Counted from the stretch's first letter, positions 15,306 to 24,340 are shown. The stretch is DNA of 64,000 bases from CALZJC01 sp963781065 (GCA_963781065.1 CAWAET010000005.1:62001-126000), one strand, 5' to 3'. A program made the numbers and translations. The notes: generated by a model from the letters alone, not told the origin.

Positions 15306-17417
15306 TCAAGGCGCGAAGTCGTCGACTATCTCGTACCCCTCGGGCAGCCGCATGGCGAAGCCGTCGGGGCCGACCTCGGGATCGATCTCGAGGTCGGTGA
15401 TGGTGACGTCGATCGACCCCTCGCCCTGGGGCGAGTTGAAGTGGCGGATGCGGCGCCGCGGCAGGAAGTCCTCGGTGGAGAAGAACCAGGTCGACTCGCC
15501 CTGGCCGCCGCTGTAGACGACGTGGATCTTGTGGCACTCGACGCCGCCGACCGTCTCGGTGCCCTGGAGCTCGGCGGTGTCGGCGTTGATCTCGTCGCTG
15601 AACGGCGTCGGGTGGACGAACTCGGCCATGGTGACGCTGAAAAGGGCGTTGCCGCCGGCGCCCATCACCGCCGGGTCGAAGTCCTGATAGGCCTTCTTGC
15701 CCAGGTGGTCGAGCAGGAAGAAGGTCTCGCCGTCGCTACCGCCGGTCACCTCCATCGGCTCGTCGGAGCCGGGCGCGACGGTCTTGACCCGCATGTTGAA
15801 CCGCTCGGGTCCCTGGCCGCCCCAACCGAACATGACGCCGCCGCCCTCGGCCGGGGAGACGAAGTTGGTGGCGACGCCGCTGGGCACCGTGGCCGCCGTG
15901 TAGCGCACGCCGCCGACCGCCCTGGCCGCGGCGTCGACGTTTCTCAGGATCTTGACCGTCTCGGACTCCTCCGCGGCAACCTCGGCCGCCTCGTCGGCCG
16001 CGGGCGCGCCGGTCCCTACCCCGGCCTCGGCCTCCTCCGCCGCGTCCTCAGCCGCGTCCTCAGCCGCCCCCTCAGCCGCCCCCTCAGCCGCCTCGCCCTC
16101 CGCCGACTCGGCCGCGCTCGCCACCATCATCTCCTCTTCGGTCCGGCCGGCGGAGAGATCCAGCGCCATGATCTTGGCCTTGTCGCGCACGTACATCCGG
16201 TCGCCGACGATGGTCGGCGCCGACCAGGCCACCCGGTCGAGCAGCTCGACCTCGGACTGCACGGTCAGCGCCTCGGGAGTCGCCGTCGCCAGGTAGAGCT
16301 TGCCGTTCTCGTCCAGCAGCACCACCCGGCCGTCGGCAAAGACCGCGTTGGCCTTGGCGAAGCCGCGCTCGCGCCAGGGGACCTCGCCGGTCTTGACGTT
16401 GACCGCCGACATGAAGGCCGGCGAGCCGCCGCCGCTCGAGCCGTAGACCCAGTCGCCGTCGTTGACGCTGGTGACGTGGAAGAAGCGGATCTTGCGCGTC
16501 GACCAGAGCTCTTCGACCTCGGTCTTGCCGTCTTCGCCGCGGCTCAACTCGAGCCCGCGCGCGCCGGCGTTGACCGAGGAGAGGAACAGGTACCTGCCGT
16601 CGACCAGGATCGGCGGGCTGATGTTCTGCTGCGACTGGTTGTCCATCGGATAGGACCACAGCTTCTCGCCGGTGGCCGGGTCGACACCGACCATGGCGTC
16701 GCGCATGAAGGCGACCAGCTGCACCTGGCCGTCGACCTCGAGGATGCGCGGCGTGCCGTAGCTGTTGGGGTGGCTCATGGCCTGCCAGACGACGCTGCCG
16801 TTGATCTTGTCGAAGGCGACGATGCTCTTGCCCTCGCCGCCGACCAGGGCGATCACGGTGTCGCCGTGCTCGATCGGGCTCGAGGCGTAGCCGTGCTGCA
16901 GCTTGTTGCCGCCGAAGACCGGGCCCCACAGGTTGTGCGCCCAGACGACCTCGCCGGTCGCCTTGTCCAGGCTGTGCATCAGACCGGCGACGCCGATGGT
17001 GTAGATCCGGTCGCCGGCAATCAGCGGCGTCGACCGCGGCCCGTCGCCGAACTGGGAGACGTGGCCGGGGGCCGCGTCGTGGTCGTAGCGGTGCTCCCAG
17101 ATGGTCTCGCCGCTGGTCGCGTCGAGACAGATGACCGCCTCCTGGTCGCCCGCCCGGTGCATGGTGTAGAGCCTGCCGTCCTCGACGAGGACGGTCGAAT
17201 AGCCGTCGCCGAGCTGGCGCGACCAGAGCCGGCGGGGGCCGTGCTCGCCCCAGCTTTCGGCGATGCCCGCCGCGGGCGCCCGGAAGTCCTGCCCGGGGCC
17301 GCCCCACTGGGTCCAGCTGGCGGGAGTGTCGCCGGCGGCGGCGACGGGCAGCAGGCAGGCGGCGGCGAAGGCGGCGGTCAGGGCGCCGCGAGCGGCGCTG
17401 CGGGTCGATTGGTTCAT
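15306..17417 (-). CDS. Exported PQQ-like beta-propeller protein fused to a LolA-like domain
   Basis: The 703-residue protein has a signal peptide (GALTAAFAAACLLPVAAAG), then BamB/PQQ-type propeller blades with recurring D..G..W strands (ATSGETIWEHRY, KATGEVVWAHNLWG, PATGEKLWSYP, VKTGEVPWRERG) to about residue 430. A glutamate/alanine-rich linker of about 50 residues follows, then a roughly 220-residue C-terminal domain (LRNVDAAARAVGGVRYTA, FFLLDHLGKKAYQDFD, WFFSTEDFLPRRRIRHF, VTITDLEIDPEV) resembling LolA/DUF2092 lipid-binding folds. Propellers of this type serve as scaffolds or PQQ enzymes; no PQQ-ligating residues can be confirmed. The fusion suggests a periplasmic or outer-membrane role. 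It is transcribed alone. Confidence 0.7.
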   Translation of the reverse strand: MNQSTRSAARGALTAAFAAACLLPVAAAGDTPASWTQWGGPGQDFRAPAAGIAESWGEHGPRRLWSRQLGDGYSTVLVEDGRLYTMHRAGDQEAVICLDATSGETIWEHRYDHDAAPGHVSQFGDGPRSTPLIAGDRIYTIGVAGLMHSLDKATGEVVWAHNLWGPVFGGNKLQHGYASSPIEHGDTVIALVGGEGKSIVAFDKINGSVVWQAMSHPNSYGTPRILEVDGQVQLVAFMRDAMVGVDPATGEKLWSYPMDNQSQQNISPPILVDGRYLFLSSVNAGARGLELSRGEDGKTEVEELWSTRKIRFFHVTSVNDGDWVYGSSGGGSPAFMSAVNVKTGEVPWRERGFAKANAVFADGRVVLLDENGKLYLATATPEALTVQSEVELLDRVAWSAPTIVGDRMYVRDKAKIMALDLSAGRTEEEMMVASAAESAEGEAAEGAAEGAAEDAAEDAAEEAEAGVGTGAPAADEAAEVAAEESETVKILRNVDAAARAVGGVRYTAATVPSGVATNFVSPAEGGGVMFGWGGQGPERFNMRVKTVAPGSDEPMEVTGGSDGETFFLLDHLGKKAYQDFDPAVMGAGGNALFSVTMAEFVHPTPFSDEINADTAELQGTETVGGVECHKIHVVYSGGQGESTWFFSTEDFLPRRRIRHFNSPQGEGSIDVTITDLEIDPEVGPDGFAMRLPEGYEIVDDFAP
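16035..16094. repeat. Five tandem 12-bp units inside the PQQ-propeller gene
   Basis: Five in-frame 12-base units of the form CTCAGCCGCSYC (plus strand) encode the A-A-E-G/D repeats of the acidic linker. Copy number changes would lengthen or shorten the linker by four residues without a frameshift. Confidence 0.85.
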
Positions 17418-17564
17418 GATCTCTCCTCTTCCGGTTCGGGTGCTCGAGCCAGTGCGGCCGGCGATCCGGCGCCTGTGCGTCGGCGGCGCCGCCGCGCTCG
17501 GGCCAGTACGGTCTCGCGAATCAGCTACAGATACGTCGGAAGCGGCGCCGGGTTTCCCGGCCTG

Positions 17565-17606
17565 CCCTTCTCCCCGGCTCCAGAGTCGCGAGCCGGCGTA
17601 GGTGCC
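17565..17606 (+). repeat. Partial copy 1 of the CTAG-ended palindromic element
   Basis: CCCTTCTCCCCGGCTC followed by TCGCGAGCCGGCGTAGGTGCC matches the left arm of the element at 40652. The outer CTAG end and the centre are missing. It lies 6 bases past the stop of the CoA-transferase gene. Confidence 0.6.
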
Positions 17607-17612
17607 CGGGGC

Positions 17613-19499
17613 TCAACCCTCTTCCCGCCGCCGCGCCGATTCCACGAACGGGATCCGCAGGCTGTAGACGTCTTCTTCGAGACGGCTCTCCACCGGATGG
17701 CCGCTGTGGTGGAAGACCCGCAGCATCGCCTCGTTGCGGGCCAGGACGTCGGCGGTGAAGCCGGCGATGCCCTGGCGACGAGCGGCGTCGATCAGCGCCT
17801 CCATCAGCTGCCCGCCGACGCCGCGCCCCTGCCAGTCGTCGCGCACCAGAAAGGCGGAGTCGGCGAAGTTGGTGCGCGGGTCGCGCAGGTAGTGGGCGAT
17901 GCCGATCATCTCCGCATCCTCGTCGACCGAGCCGGTGAGCACCACGAAGGACATGTCGGCCTCGTAGTCGATGCGCAGGAACTCCTGCAGCTTCTCGTGC
18001 GGCATCGACTTCAGCAGCTGGAAGAAGCGGGTGTGGATCGACTCCGCCGACAGCTTGTAGAACAGCGTCCGCAGCAGCGGCTCGTCGGTCATCTTGAGCG
18101 GCCGCAGGAAAAGCCGCGTGCCGTCCCCGGCCTCGACCCAGCGCTCCAGATCATCGGGATAGGTGGCCGGCCTGAGCGGCAGCTCGACCTGGTCGGCGTA
18201 CACCATCTTGCGCGCCTTGGCCTCGGCCATCAGCCAGGGCCGGAACCTCGGGTGAGCGACGCCGATCAGCGCCATCGCCCGCTCGCGCATGGTCTTGCCG
18301 TGCAGATAGGCGGCGCCGTACTCGGTGACGACATAGTGGACGTCGCCGCGGCTGGTGACCACACCCGCGCCCGGCTTCAGGGTCGGCACGATGCGCGAGA
18401 TCGAGCCGTCGGCCACGGTCGACGGCAGGGCGATGATCGGCCGGCCGCCCGCGGAGCGCGAGGCGCCGCGGACGAAGTCGACCTGGCCGCCGATGCCGCT
18501 GTAGAACAAGGTGCCCAGCGAGTCGGAGCAGACCTGGCCGGTGAGGTCGACCTCGATCGCCGAGTTGATCGAGATCATGCTGTCGTTGCGGGCGATGATG
18601 AACGGGTCGTTGACGTACTCGGTGGGATGGAACTCGACCAGCGGGTTGTTGTCGATGAAGTCGTAGAGCCGCCGCGAGCCCATGACGAAGGTGGCGATGA
18701 TCTTGCCCCGGTGGAGGGTCTTGCGCGAGTTGTTGATCACGCCCTTCTCGACCAGCGGGATGATGCCGTCGCTGAACATCTCGGTGTGGACGCCGAGGTC
18801 CTTGAAGTCGGTCAGGTAGTGGAGCACCGCGTCGGGGATCGTGCCGATGCCGAGCTGCAGCGTGGCGCCGTCGACCACCAGGTTGGCGATGTGGCGGGCG
18901 ATCTTCTGCGCCATCTCGTCCGGCTCGCCCTGGACCGCCTCGAGCACCGGCCGATCGCTGGCCACCAGCCGGTCGATGTCGCGCACGTGGATGAAGCAGT
19001 CGCCGAGCGCCCGCGGCATCTGCTCGTTGACCTCGGCGACGACGGAGCCGGCCGACTCGGCCGCCGCCTTGACGATGTCGGTGGAGACGCCGTAGCTGCA
19101 GTAGCCGTGGGCATCGGGCGGGCTGACCGCGATCATCGCCACGTCGATGGTCACCCGCCCCGAGCGGAACTGGCGCGGGATCTCGGAGAGGAAGATCGGC
19201 GTGTAGTCGGCCCGCCCTTCGGAGATCGCCGTGCGCACGTTGGGACCGATGAAGTAGGCGTTGTGGCGGAACCGGTGGCCCAGCCGGGGCTCGGCGTAGG
19301 TCGCCACGCCGAGGGTCAGGATGTGGATGATCTCGGTGTCGCTCAAGTCGGCGCGGGCCGACAAGGCCTCGACCAGCGTCTGCGGCTCGCCGGCCCCGGA
19401 GCCGATGAAGACCCGCTGGCCCGGCCGCACCTGGGCTACCGCATCCTCGCCGGTGACGATGCGGTCGCCGTAGCGCTGTTTCCAATCCGTCTCGCTCAT
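17613..19499 (-). CDS. Acetyl-CoA hydrolase/CoA-transferase family protein fused to a GNAT acetyltransferase
   Basis: The ATG at 19499 follows AAAAGGAG and gives 628 residues. Residues 1 to about 445 form a CoA-transferase of the Cat1/4-hydroxybutyrate CoA-transferase type, with the N-terminal GQRVFIGSGAGEPQTLVEAL loop, PDAHGYCSYGVSTDIVKAA, the LGVHTEMFSDGI segment containing the expected catalytic glutamate, and a GGQVDFVRGASRSAGG stretch. After a VEAGDGTRLFLRPLK junction comes a GNAT domain (about 460-610) whose acetyl-CoA loop is VRDDWQGRGVGGQLM. This two-domain form is known in several phyla. It probably interconverts acetate, butyrate or hydroxybutyrate CoA esters. The GNAT half could acetylate the enzyme itself or other CoA enzymes, but that is inference. 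Transcribed alone. Confidence 0.85.
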   Translation of the reverse strand: MSETDWKQRYGDRIVTGEDAVAQVRPGQRVFIGSGAGEPQTLVEALSARADLSDTEIIHILTLGVATYAEPRLGHRFRHNAYFIGPNVRTAISEGRADYTPIFLSEIPRQFRSGRVTIDVAMIAVSPPDAHGYCSYGVSTDIVKAAAESAGSVVAEVNEQMPRALGDCFIHVRDIDRLVASDRPVLEAVQGEPDEMAQKIARHIANLVVDGATLQLGIGTIPDAVLHYLTDFKDLGVHTEMFSDGIIPLVEKGVINNSRKTLHRGKIIATFVMGSRRLYDFIDNNPLVEFHPTEYVNDPFIIARNDSMISINSAIEVDLTGQVCSDSLGTLFYSGIGGQVDFVRGASRSAGGRPIIALPSTVADGSISRIVPTLKPGAGVVTSRGDVHYVVTEYGAAYLHGKTMRERAMALIGVAHPRFRPWLMAEAKARKMVYADQVELPLRPATYPDDLERWVEAGDGTRLFLRPLKMTDEPLLRTLFYKLSAESIHTRFFQLLKSMPHEKLQEFLRIDYEADMSFVVLTGSVDEDAEMIGIAHYLRDPRTNFADSAFLVRDDWQGRGVGGQLMEALIDAARRQGIAGFTADVLARNEAMLRVFHHSGHPVESRLEEDVYSLRIPFVESARRREEG

Positions 19500-19894
19500 G
19501 ATGACAACTCCTTTTCGCGCCGGTTCAGCAGCCGGCGTGACTCGTGCCGATCCGCATGGGATCACCGTCAGCCGCAGCTTAGCCCGACCGCTGGCGCGGG
19601 TGACCGGATGAGCGGATGACGCAGGTGGCTGGATGAGCGGAAAAACTGCGGCGGCCAGCGTCGCCGCCAGCCGCCGACCGGATCAGGGCAGCCCGGCAGT
19701 CTCGGGATCCTTCGAGGCGAGGGGGACGTCGCGGAGGAAGCAAAGACCCGTGGCTTGCGAACGCCGGCTCTGGCCGACTATGCCCTTCCCCGGAGACCCA
19801 TTGTCGTCTGCCCTGACCTCGGGCGCGCCGCCCATCGACACGGCATCGACGCCACCCCGTAAGGTGGTATCGACTACTTGGTAACGTCCCGCTC
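19500..19894. other. Gene-free divergent spacer
   Basis: These 395 bases separate the CoA-transferase fusion from the nitrilase-family gene. I see no convincing coding frame, terminator or RNA motif. A GCAAAG at 19740 was considered and dropped as a riboswitch signal. Confidence 0.6.
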
Positions 19895-20743
19895 ATGCGC
19901 ATCGCACTGATCCAGCAGCAGGCCGGGCCCGACAAGAGCCGCAACCTCGAGCGCGGGCTGGCCGCCATGGAGCGGGCCGCGGCCGACGGCGCCGAGCTGG
20001 TGGCCTTCGCCGAGCTGGCCTTCGAGCCCTTCTGGCCCCAGCGGCCGGCGGCCGGCGACGTTCGGCGGCTGGCCGAGCCGGTGCCGGGACCGATCACCGA
20101 AGCGTTCCAGAGCCGCGCCGCCGAGCTCGGAGTGGTGGCGGTGCTCAACCTGTTCGAGCGCGACGGCGACCGCTGCTACGACTGCTCGCCGGTGATCGAC
20201 GCCGACGGCACCCTGCTCGGCCGCACCCGCATGGTGCACATCACCGACTACCCCTGCTTCCACGAGCAGGGCTACTACGCCCCTGGCGACACCGGCGCCC
20301 CGGTCTACGCCACCCGCGCCGGACGGGTCGGGGTGGCGATCTGCTACGACCGCCACTACCCCGAGTACCTGCGCGCCCTCGCCCTCGGCGGCGCCGAGCT
20401 GGTGGTGGTGCCGCAGGCGGGCGCCGTCGACGAGTGGCCCGAAGGCCTTTACGAGGCCGAGATGCGCGTGGCGGCCTTCCAGAACGGCTACTTCGTGGCG
20501 CTGTGCAACCGGGTGGGCGAGGAGGAGCGGCTGAGCTTTGCCGGCGAGAGCTTCGTCTGCGATCCGAGCGGCCGGGTGGTGGCGCGGGCGGCGGCGCGGC
20601 GGGAGGAGACCCTGACCGCCGAGCTCGACCTCGCCGAAGTGGCGGCGTCCCACGCCCGGCGCCTGTTCCTCCGCGACCGGCGGCCGGAGCTCTACGGCGA
20701 CTGGCTGCGAGGCCGGCAGCCTGAGAATCCGCCGGCTCGCTGA
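19895..20743 (+). CDS. Carbon-nitrogen hydrolase (nitrilase superfamily) with Lys-to-Met change
   Basis: A 282-residue nitrilase-superfamily protein closest in look to N-carbamoylputrescine amidase/beta-ureidopropionase. The expected glutamate is Glu40 (AFAELAFEPF) and the nucleophile is Cys150 in GVAICYDRHYPEY. The usual catalytic lysine in the Y-R-K-x-H element is replaced: here the segment is GRTRMVHITD, with Met113 at the lysine place. The second active-site glutamate (HEQGYY, Glu124) is kept. Such enzymes hydrolyse amides or N-carbamoyl amines in the cytoplasm. With the lysine absent, activity or substrate may differ; it may mark a distinct subfamily rather than a dead enzyme because everything else is well preserved. 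No polyamine genes are adjacent. Confidence 0.8.
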   Translation: MRIALIQQQAGPDKSRNLERGLAAMERAAADGAELVAFAELAFEPFWPQRPAAGDVRRLAEPVPGPITEAFQSRAAELGVVAVLNLFERDGDRCYDCSPVIDADGTLLGRTRMVHITDYPCFHEQGYYAPGDTGAPVYATRAGRVGVAICYDRHYPEYLRALALGGAELVVVPQAGAVDEWPEGLYEAEMRVAAFQNGYFVALCNRVGEEERLSFAGESFVCDPSGRVVARAAARREETLTAELDLAEVAASHARRLFLRDRRPELYGDWLRGRQPENPPAR

Positions 20744-20801
20744 CGCGCCGACCAGCGGCGAAGCGGCGGCGCGCCCGGCGCCGGCAAGCCGCAGCCGGCG
20801 C

Positions 20802-21434
20802 TCAGGGTGCCGGTGCGGAGGCGGCCGCAGCAGGCCGGCGCCAGGTCCACTGCACGTCGCCGCGCCGCATCAGCTCGGCCCAGACGCGGTCGGGATCGGC
20901 GGCGAAGACCAGCTCGGCGTCGCCCGGCTGGACCCGCCAGCCGCCGGCCTCGAGCTCGAGCTCGAGCTGCCCCGGCGCCCAGCCGGAGTAGCCGCTGTAG
21001 AGCCGCAGATCGTCCGTCTCGACCTCACCCGCGATCACCCGCTCGAGCAGCTCGGGGCTGGTGCTCAGATGGACGTCGGCAAAGATCCGCTCGGCCTGCG
21101 GCAGGTCCACGCGCGAACGCAGCAGCACCAGCATCACCCGCCGCGCGACCGGCCCGCCGACGAAGATCGTTTCGTCGCGCTCGCCGATACCGTCGATCTG
21201 CGGGATCAGCTCGGCGACCGGGGCGGCGGTCGGCCAGTTGACGATCAAGCCCATGGCGCCGTCGCCGCCGACCTCGGTGAGCAGCACCACGGTCTCGCGG
21301 AAATTGGGATCGTGCAGGCCGCGCTGCGCGACCAGGAAGCGGCCCTTGGCGGGATCGAGCCCGGCACCGCCCGCCGCCACGACCGCGGCGGCGATGAGCG
21401 AGAGAACGGCCGCGGCCGCCGTTGGTTTCACCAC
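20802..21434 (-). CDS. YqgE/AlgH family protein with an added N-terminal export segment
   Basis: The 210-residue protein carries the YqgE/AlgH motifs KGRFLVAQRGLHDPNFRETVVLLTE, MGLIVNWPT, IFVGGPVARRVMLVL and LYSGYSGWAPGQLELEL. The family is widespread, structurally known and functionally unclear (linked to transcriptional regulation in pseudomonads). Unlike the cytoplasmic versions of about 185 residues, this one begins with a hydrophobic leader of about 24 residues (AAAAVLSLIAAAVVAAGG), suggesting export or membrane attachment. It converges on the nitrilase-type gene. Confidence 0.85.
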   Translation of the reverse strand: MVKPTAAAAVLSLIAAAVVAAGGAGLDPAKGRFLVAQRGLHDPNFRETVVLLTEVGGDGAMGLIVNWPTAAPVAELIPQIDGIGERDETIFVGGPVARRVMLVLLRSRVDLPQAERIFADVHLSTSPELLERVIAGEVETDDLRLYSGYSGWAPGQLELELEAGGWRVQPGDAELVFAADPDRVWAELMRRGDVQWTWRRPAAAASAPAP

Positions 21435-21505
21435 GCTCGAGCGAGCGTAGCACGCGCTCCGGCCCGGCCGGCCGACGGAGCGCGTCGCCCGATTGACGAG
21501 CTTTG

Positions 21506-21718
21506 TCAGTTCACCGTGGCGGCCTCCTCGCGCGCCGCCCAGGCCAGCAGGGCGACCCGGCGCCAGGGCTCGAAGCTGGCCCGCACGTCGCCATAGGGCC
21601 GCAGCCGCCCGGCTCCGCCCCGTACCGGCGGGCTCCGCGCCGGTTCCCCCGACCCGCCGTCACCGCCGTTCACGGCCGCCGCGGCGCCCGCGAAAAAACA
21701 TCTCGTTTCATTCCGCAT
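21506..21718 (-). CDS. Small hypothetical protein or gene remnant
   Basis: An ATG at 21718 behind TTGGAGGG opens a 70-codon frame with an Ala/Gly/Pro-rich middle and an end RPYGDVRASFEPWRRVALLAWAARE that looks more like a real helix. I do not recognise it. It lies in the 459-base gap between yqgE and the dehydratase; it could be a decayed gene end. The remainder of that gap holds nothing I can name. Confidence 0.3.
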   Translation of the reverse strand: MRNETRCFFAGAAAAVNGGDGGSGEPARSPPVRGGAGRLRPYGDVRASFEPWRRVALLAWAAREEAATVN

Positions 21719-21893
21719 ATGACCCTCCAAGGCCTCGCACGGATCACTAGAGCAACGGCCATGCCATGCACTGATGTCGATACGTCGATGCGCCGATTCC
21801 CCACCGCCGACGCCCAGCGACGCCTGTCCGGTCAAGCCTGCCGCCCTCAACTGGCCCGCACCGACGGTGCGAGCACCGCAGCCGCGCCGCAGG

Positions 21894-22856
21894 TCACCAG
21901 GGCAGCTTGTCGAGATCCAGGTTGCCGCCGCTGAGGATCACGCCGACCCGCCCGAGGCCCTCGAACGCCCGGAACTCCTCGCCGAGAACCGCCGCCACGG
22001 CCACCGCGGCGCTGGGCTCGATCACCAGCTTCATGCGCTCCCAGACCAGCCGCATGGCGGCGACGATCTGCTCTTCGGTGACCGTCACGATCCCCGCCAG
22101 CCCCTTGCTGAGGATCGCCCAGGTGACCTCGCCCAGGCTGCTGCGCAGGCCGTCGGCGATGGTCTCGGGCCCGGTCTGCGGGATCAGCCGGCCGGCGGCC
22201 AGCGAGCGGGCGGCATCGTCGGCGCCCAGGGGCTCGGCGCCGAAGACCCGGATCGACGAGCCGGCCCCGCATGCCGCCAGGCAGGCGCCCGAGGCCAGGC
22301 CGCCGCCGCCTACCGGCGCCACGACGGCGTCGAGCCCCGGCACCTGCTCGAGCAGCTCCACCGTCGCGGTGGCCTGGCCGGCGACGATCTGCGGATGATC
22401 GTAGGGCGGGACGTAGGCCGCCCCGGTCTCCGCGAGAAGCCGTTCCGCCCCTTCCTCGCGCGCCGCCAGGTTGGGCGCGCACAGCACTACCCTGGCGCCG
22501 TACCCTTCCACCGCCCGGATCTTGACCCCGAGCGAGTTCTCGGGCATCACCACCCAGGCCGGGACCCCCCTGAGCGCCGCCGCCAGCGCCACCGCCTGGC
22601 CGTGGTTGCCCGAGCTCTGGGTCACCACCCCGCGCGCCGCCGCCTCGTCGCTCAGCCCGCCGATCATGTTGGCGGCGCCGCGGATCTTGAAAGCGCCGAT
22701 CCGCTGCAGGTTCTCGCACTTGAAGAACAGCTCGCGGCCGGCCAGCGCGTCGAGCGTGCGGCAGGTCTCGATCGGCGTGCGCCGGGCGATGCCCTCGATG
22801 CGCCGCGCGGCGGCGGCGACGTCCTCGAGGGTCGGGAGGCTCGGTGCCTGGGGCAT
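21894..22856 (-). CDS. Threonine/serine dehydratase (PLP fold type II)
   Basis: The ATG at 22856 gives 320 residues. The PLP lysine lies in RIGAFKIRGA, the substrate loop is SSGNHGQAVA, the phosphate-binding loop GGGGLASG, and the C-terminal cofactor serine in LSGGN. Length and the absence of an ACT domain fit catabolic-type threonine ammonia-lyase or serine racemase relatives; the enzyme would deaminate threonine or serine to 2-oxo acids. An alternative upstream ATG at 22931 would add a poorly conserved leader, so the shorter form is preferred. It is monocistronic by appearance. Confidence 0.88.
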   Translation of the reverse strand: MPQAPSLPTLEDVAAAARRIEGIARRTPIETCRTLDALAGRELFFKCENLQRIGAFKIRGAANMIGGLSDEAAARGVVTQSSGNHGQAVALAAALRGVPAWVVMPENSLGVKIRAVEGYGARVVLCAPNLAAREEGAERLLAETGAAYVPPYDHPQIVAGQATATVELLEQVPGLDAVVAPVGGGGLASGACLAACGAGSSIRVFGAEPLGADDAARSLAAGRLIPQTGPETIADGLRSSLGEVTWAILSKGLAGIVTVTEEQIVAAMRLVWERMKLVIEPSAAVAVAAVLGEEFRAFEGLGRVGVILSGGNLDLDKLPW

Positions 22857-22961
22857 GGGCCAGAGGATATCCCGCCCCACCGCCGGGAACAGACCGCGAT
22901 TGACACGCCGCATCCGAAGTCCCGCCGGCATCCTGCTGGCCCGAAGGCCTCAATCCCCCGA

Positions 22962-22990
22962 TTGCGACGGAGCGCGCGATGATCTAGGAT
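22962..22990 (+). promoter_or_regulatory. Candidate promoter for the coiled-coil/lipase module
   Basis: TTGCGA (22962-22967), a 17-base spacer and TAGGAT (22985-22990) lie in the 326-base gap before the 23183 gene. The rest of that gap shows no other feature. Confidence 0.4.
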
Positions 22991-23182
22991 CTACAACAGT
23001 CTTTTATCCCAGTTTTGGTCGAGCCTCCGTGAAGGATCGGAGTTCGCCTTGGCGCCCGAGAGCACGGCACGCCACCGTCGCGTCAGCGGCCGGCTCGGAA
23101 GGCGAGGCGCCCGCTCCCGACCAGAGGTGTTGCGACGATCCGGCAGATCGGTCAACCAACCCATCAGGAGGGGGAAAGAGTC

Positions 23183-24340
23183 ATGCGAAGCACCAAGCTC
23201 ATCATCATCACCTGCGTAGCGGCCATCCACTTCACGCTGCCCTTCGAGGCCCAGGCGGCGGGCGACAACGTCATCCGGGACAAGGTCGAAGCGATCAAGA
23301 AGGAAACGGCCACGATCAAGAACAAGACCGCCAACATCCAGGCAAGAGTCGCGGAGCTTTCAGCGAGCGTCAAGGCGCAAATCGCCGAGATGGAGGACCT
23401 GAAGGCCACGCTCGGTACGTTGAAGCAGATGAAGGAGAAGTTCGCCGGTGGGGGATTCGACCCGGCCGAGATCTTCGAGATGATCGATCTCGAGGAGATG
23501 AAAGCCCAGTTGGCGGAGATGAAGAAGAACAAGCAAGAGCTTCAGGCGATGCTCAACGACCCCGACCTGGAGACGTTTCGCAGCGACTTCCTGGCGACCC
23601 TGGCGGGGATCAACAGCATTGTCGCGGAGGGCGGCCTCGTTGAAGTCACGCCGCTTCAGACCCTGATCGAGAGGGCGCCACCGCCGGTCATCGCAGTCCT
23701 CAAAGCCTCCAGCGAGACCGCACTTGCCCCCTTGAAGGAAGCCGTCGCAAACACCCTCGAGTCAATGGACGACCTCAGAGAGCTCGGCCTGCTGGATCTG
23801 ACCGCACCACTCGCCGGGAACACGGACACGAGCTCCGGCGGAGCCCGCGTAGTCCCCGCAAGCCTCTCGCAGGACGACAAGCAATGGCTGAAAAAGAAAG
23901 TCGGGAGGATCTGCACCATCATCACTATTTCAGGAACGGACGTCGTCTGGCTGGCACTATGGTCGAACAACAACTGGATGACCGATCTCCAGGAGCACGT
24001 GCAGGCTATCGAGGACGGGGTGCTCGCGAAGGGCGAGCGCATTCCATCGGCCCCGGGTTGGGGAATCCACGGATACCTGACCCTGAAGATCCCGAAGGTG
24101 CCGGTAGAGGAGAGCATCAGTGCCACCCTCGCCGGCCTCTCTCGCCGCCTGGAGAAACGTATCAAGCGCAACAAGCGCGGTATGGAACTGGTGGAGTGGC
24201 TGCGGGACGATTCCAAGGTGTGCGAAGTCGTTGCGCCCGCCGCACGGCAGCCGGGCGAGCCCGCCGTGCCTGATGTCTATAGCGCGGCGAGCCGGCCGGG
24301 AGGGTTGCGCGGCGTCGCGGAGGTCAGCGATGGGCGGTAG
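23183..24340 (+). CDS. Exported coiled-coil protein of unknown function
   Basis: A 385-residue protein with an excellent ribosome site (AGGAGGGGGAAAG) and a signal peptide (LIIITCVAAIHFTLPFEAQA). Residues about 30-125 are predicted to form a long coiled coil (IKKETATIKNKTANIQARVAELS, MKAQLAEMKKNKQELQAML). The middle (about 155-230) is helical, and a small hydrophobic segment IITISGTDVVWLALWS with two later conserved-looking stretches (GWGIHGYLTLKIPK, RLEKRIKRNKRGMELVEWL) ends the protein. I do not recognise the family. The codon use here is less extreme in GC than in the neighbours, and its stop overlaps the next gene's start by 11 bases, so the two are a translationally linked pair, probably acquired together. 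Confidence 0.6.
   Translation: MRSTKLIIITCVAAIHFTLPFEAQAAGDNVIRDKVEAIKKETATIKNKTANIQARVAELSASVKAQIAEMEDLKATLGTLKQMKEKFAGGGFDPAEIFEMIDLEEMKAQLAEMKKNKQELQAMLNDPDLETFRSDFLATLAGINSIVAEGGLVEVTPLQTLIERAPPPVIAVLKASSETALAPLKEAVANTLESMDDLRELGLLDLTAPLAGNTDTSSGGARVVPASLSQDDKQWLKKKVGRICTIITISGTDVVWLALWSNNNWMTDLQEHVQAIEDGVLAKGERIPSAPGWGIHGYLTLKIPKVPVEESISATLAGLSRRLEKRIKRNKRGMELVEWLRDDSKVCEVVAPAARQPGEPAVPDVYSAASRPGGLRGVAEVSDGR

Noticed and set aside
15261..19619. A 1452-codon open frame on the plus strand across the PQQ and CoA-transferase genes
   Set aside because: It is antisense to two well-supported genes and its product is a low-complexity string rich in Arg, Gly, Asp and Val, as expected from GC-rich shadow frames.
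19735..19790. GCAAAG and nearby stems as a second c-di-GMP riboswitch
   Set aside because: The GAACC half, the GNRA-capped stem and the GCC closing pairs are not in the right order, unlike the candidate at 6252.
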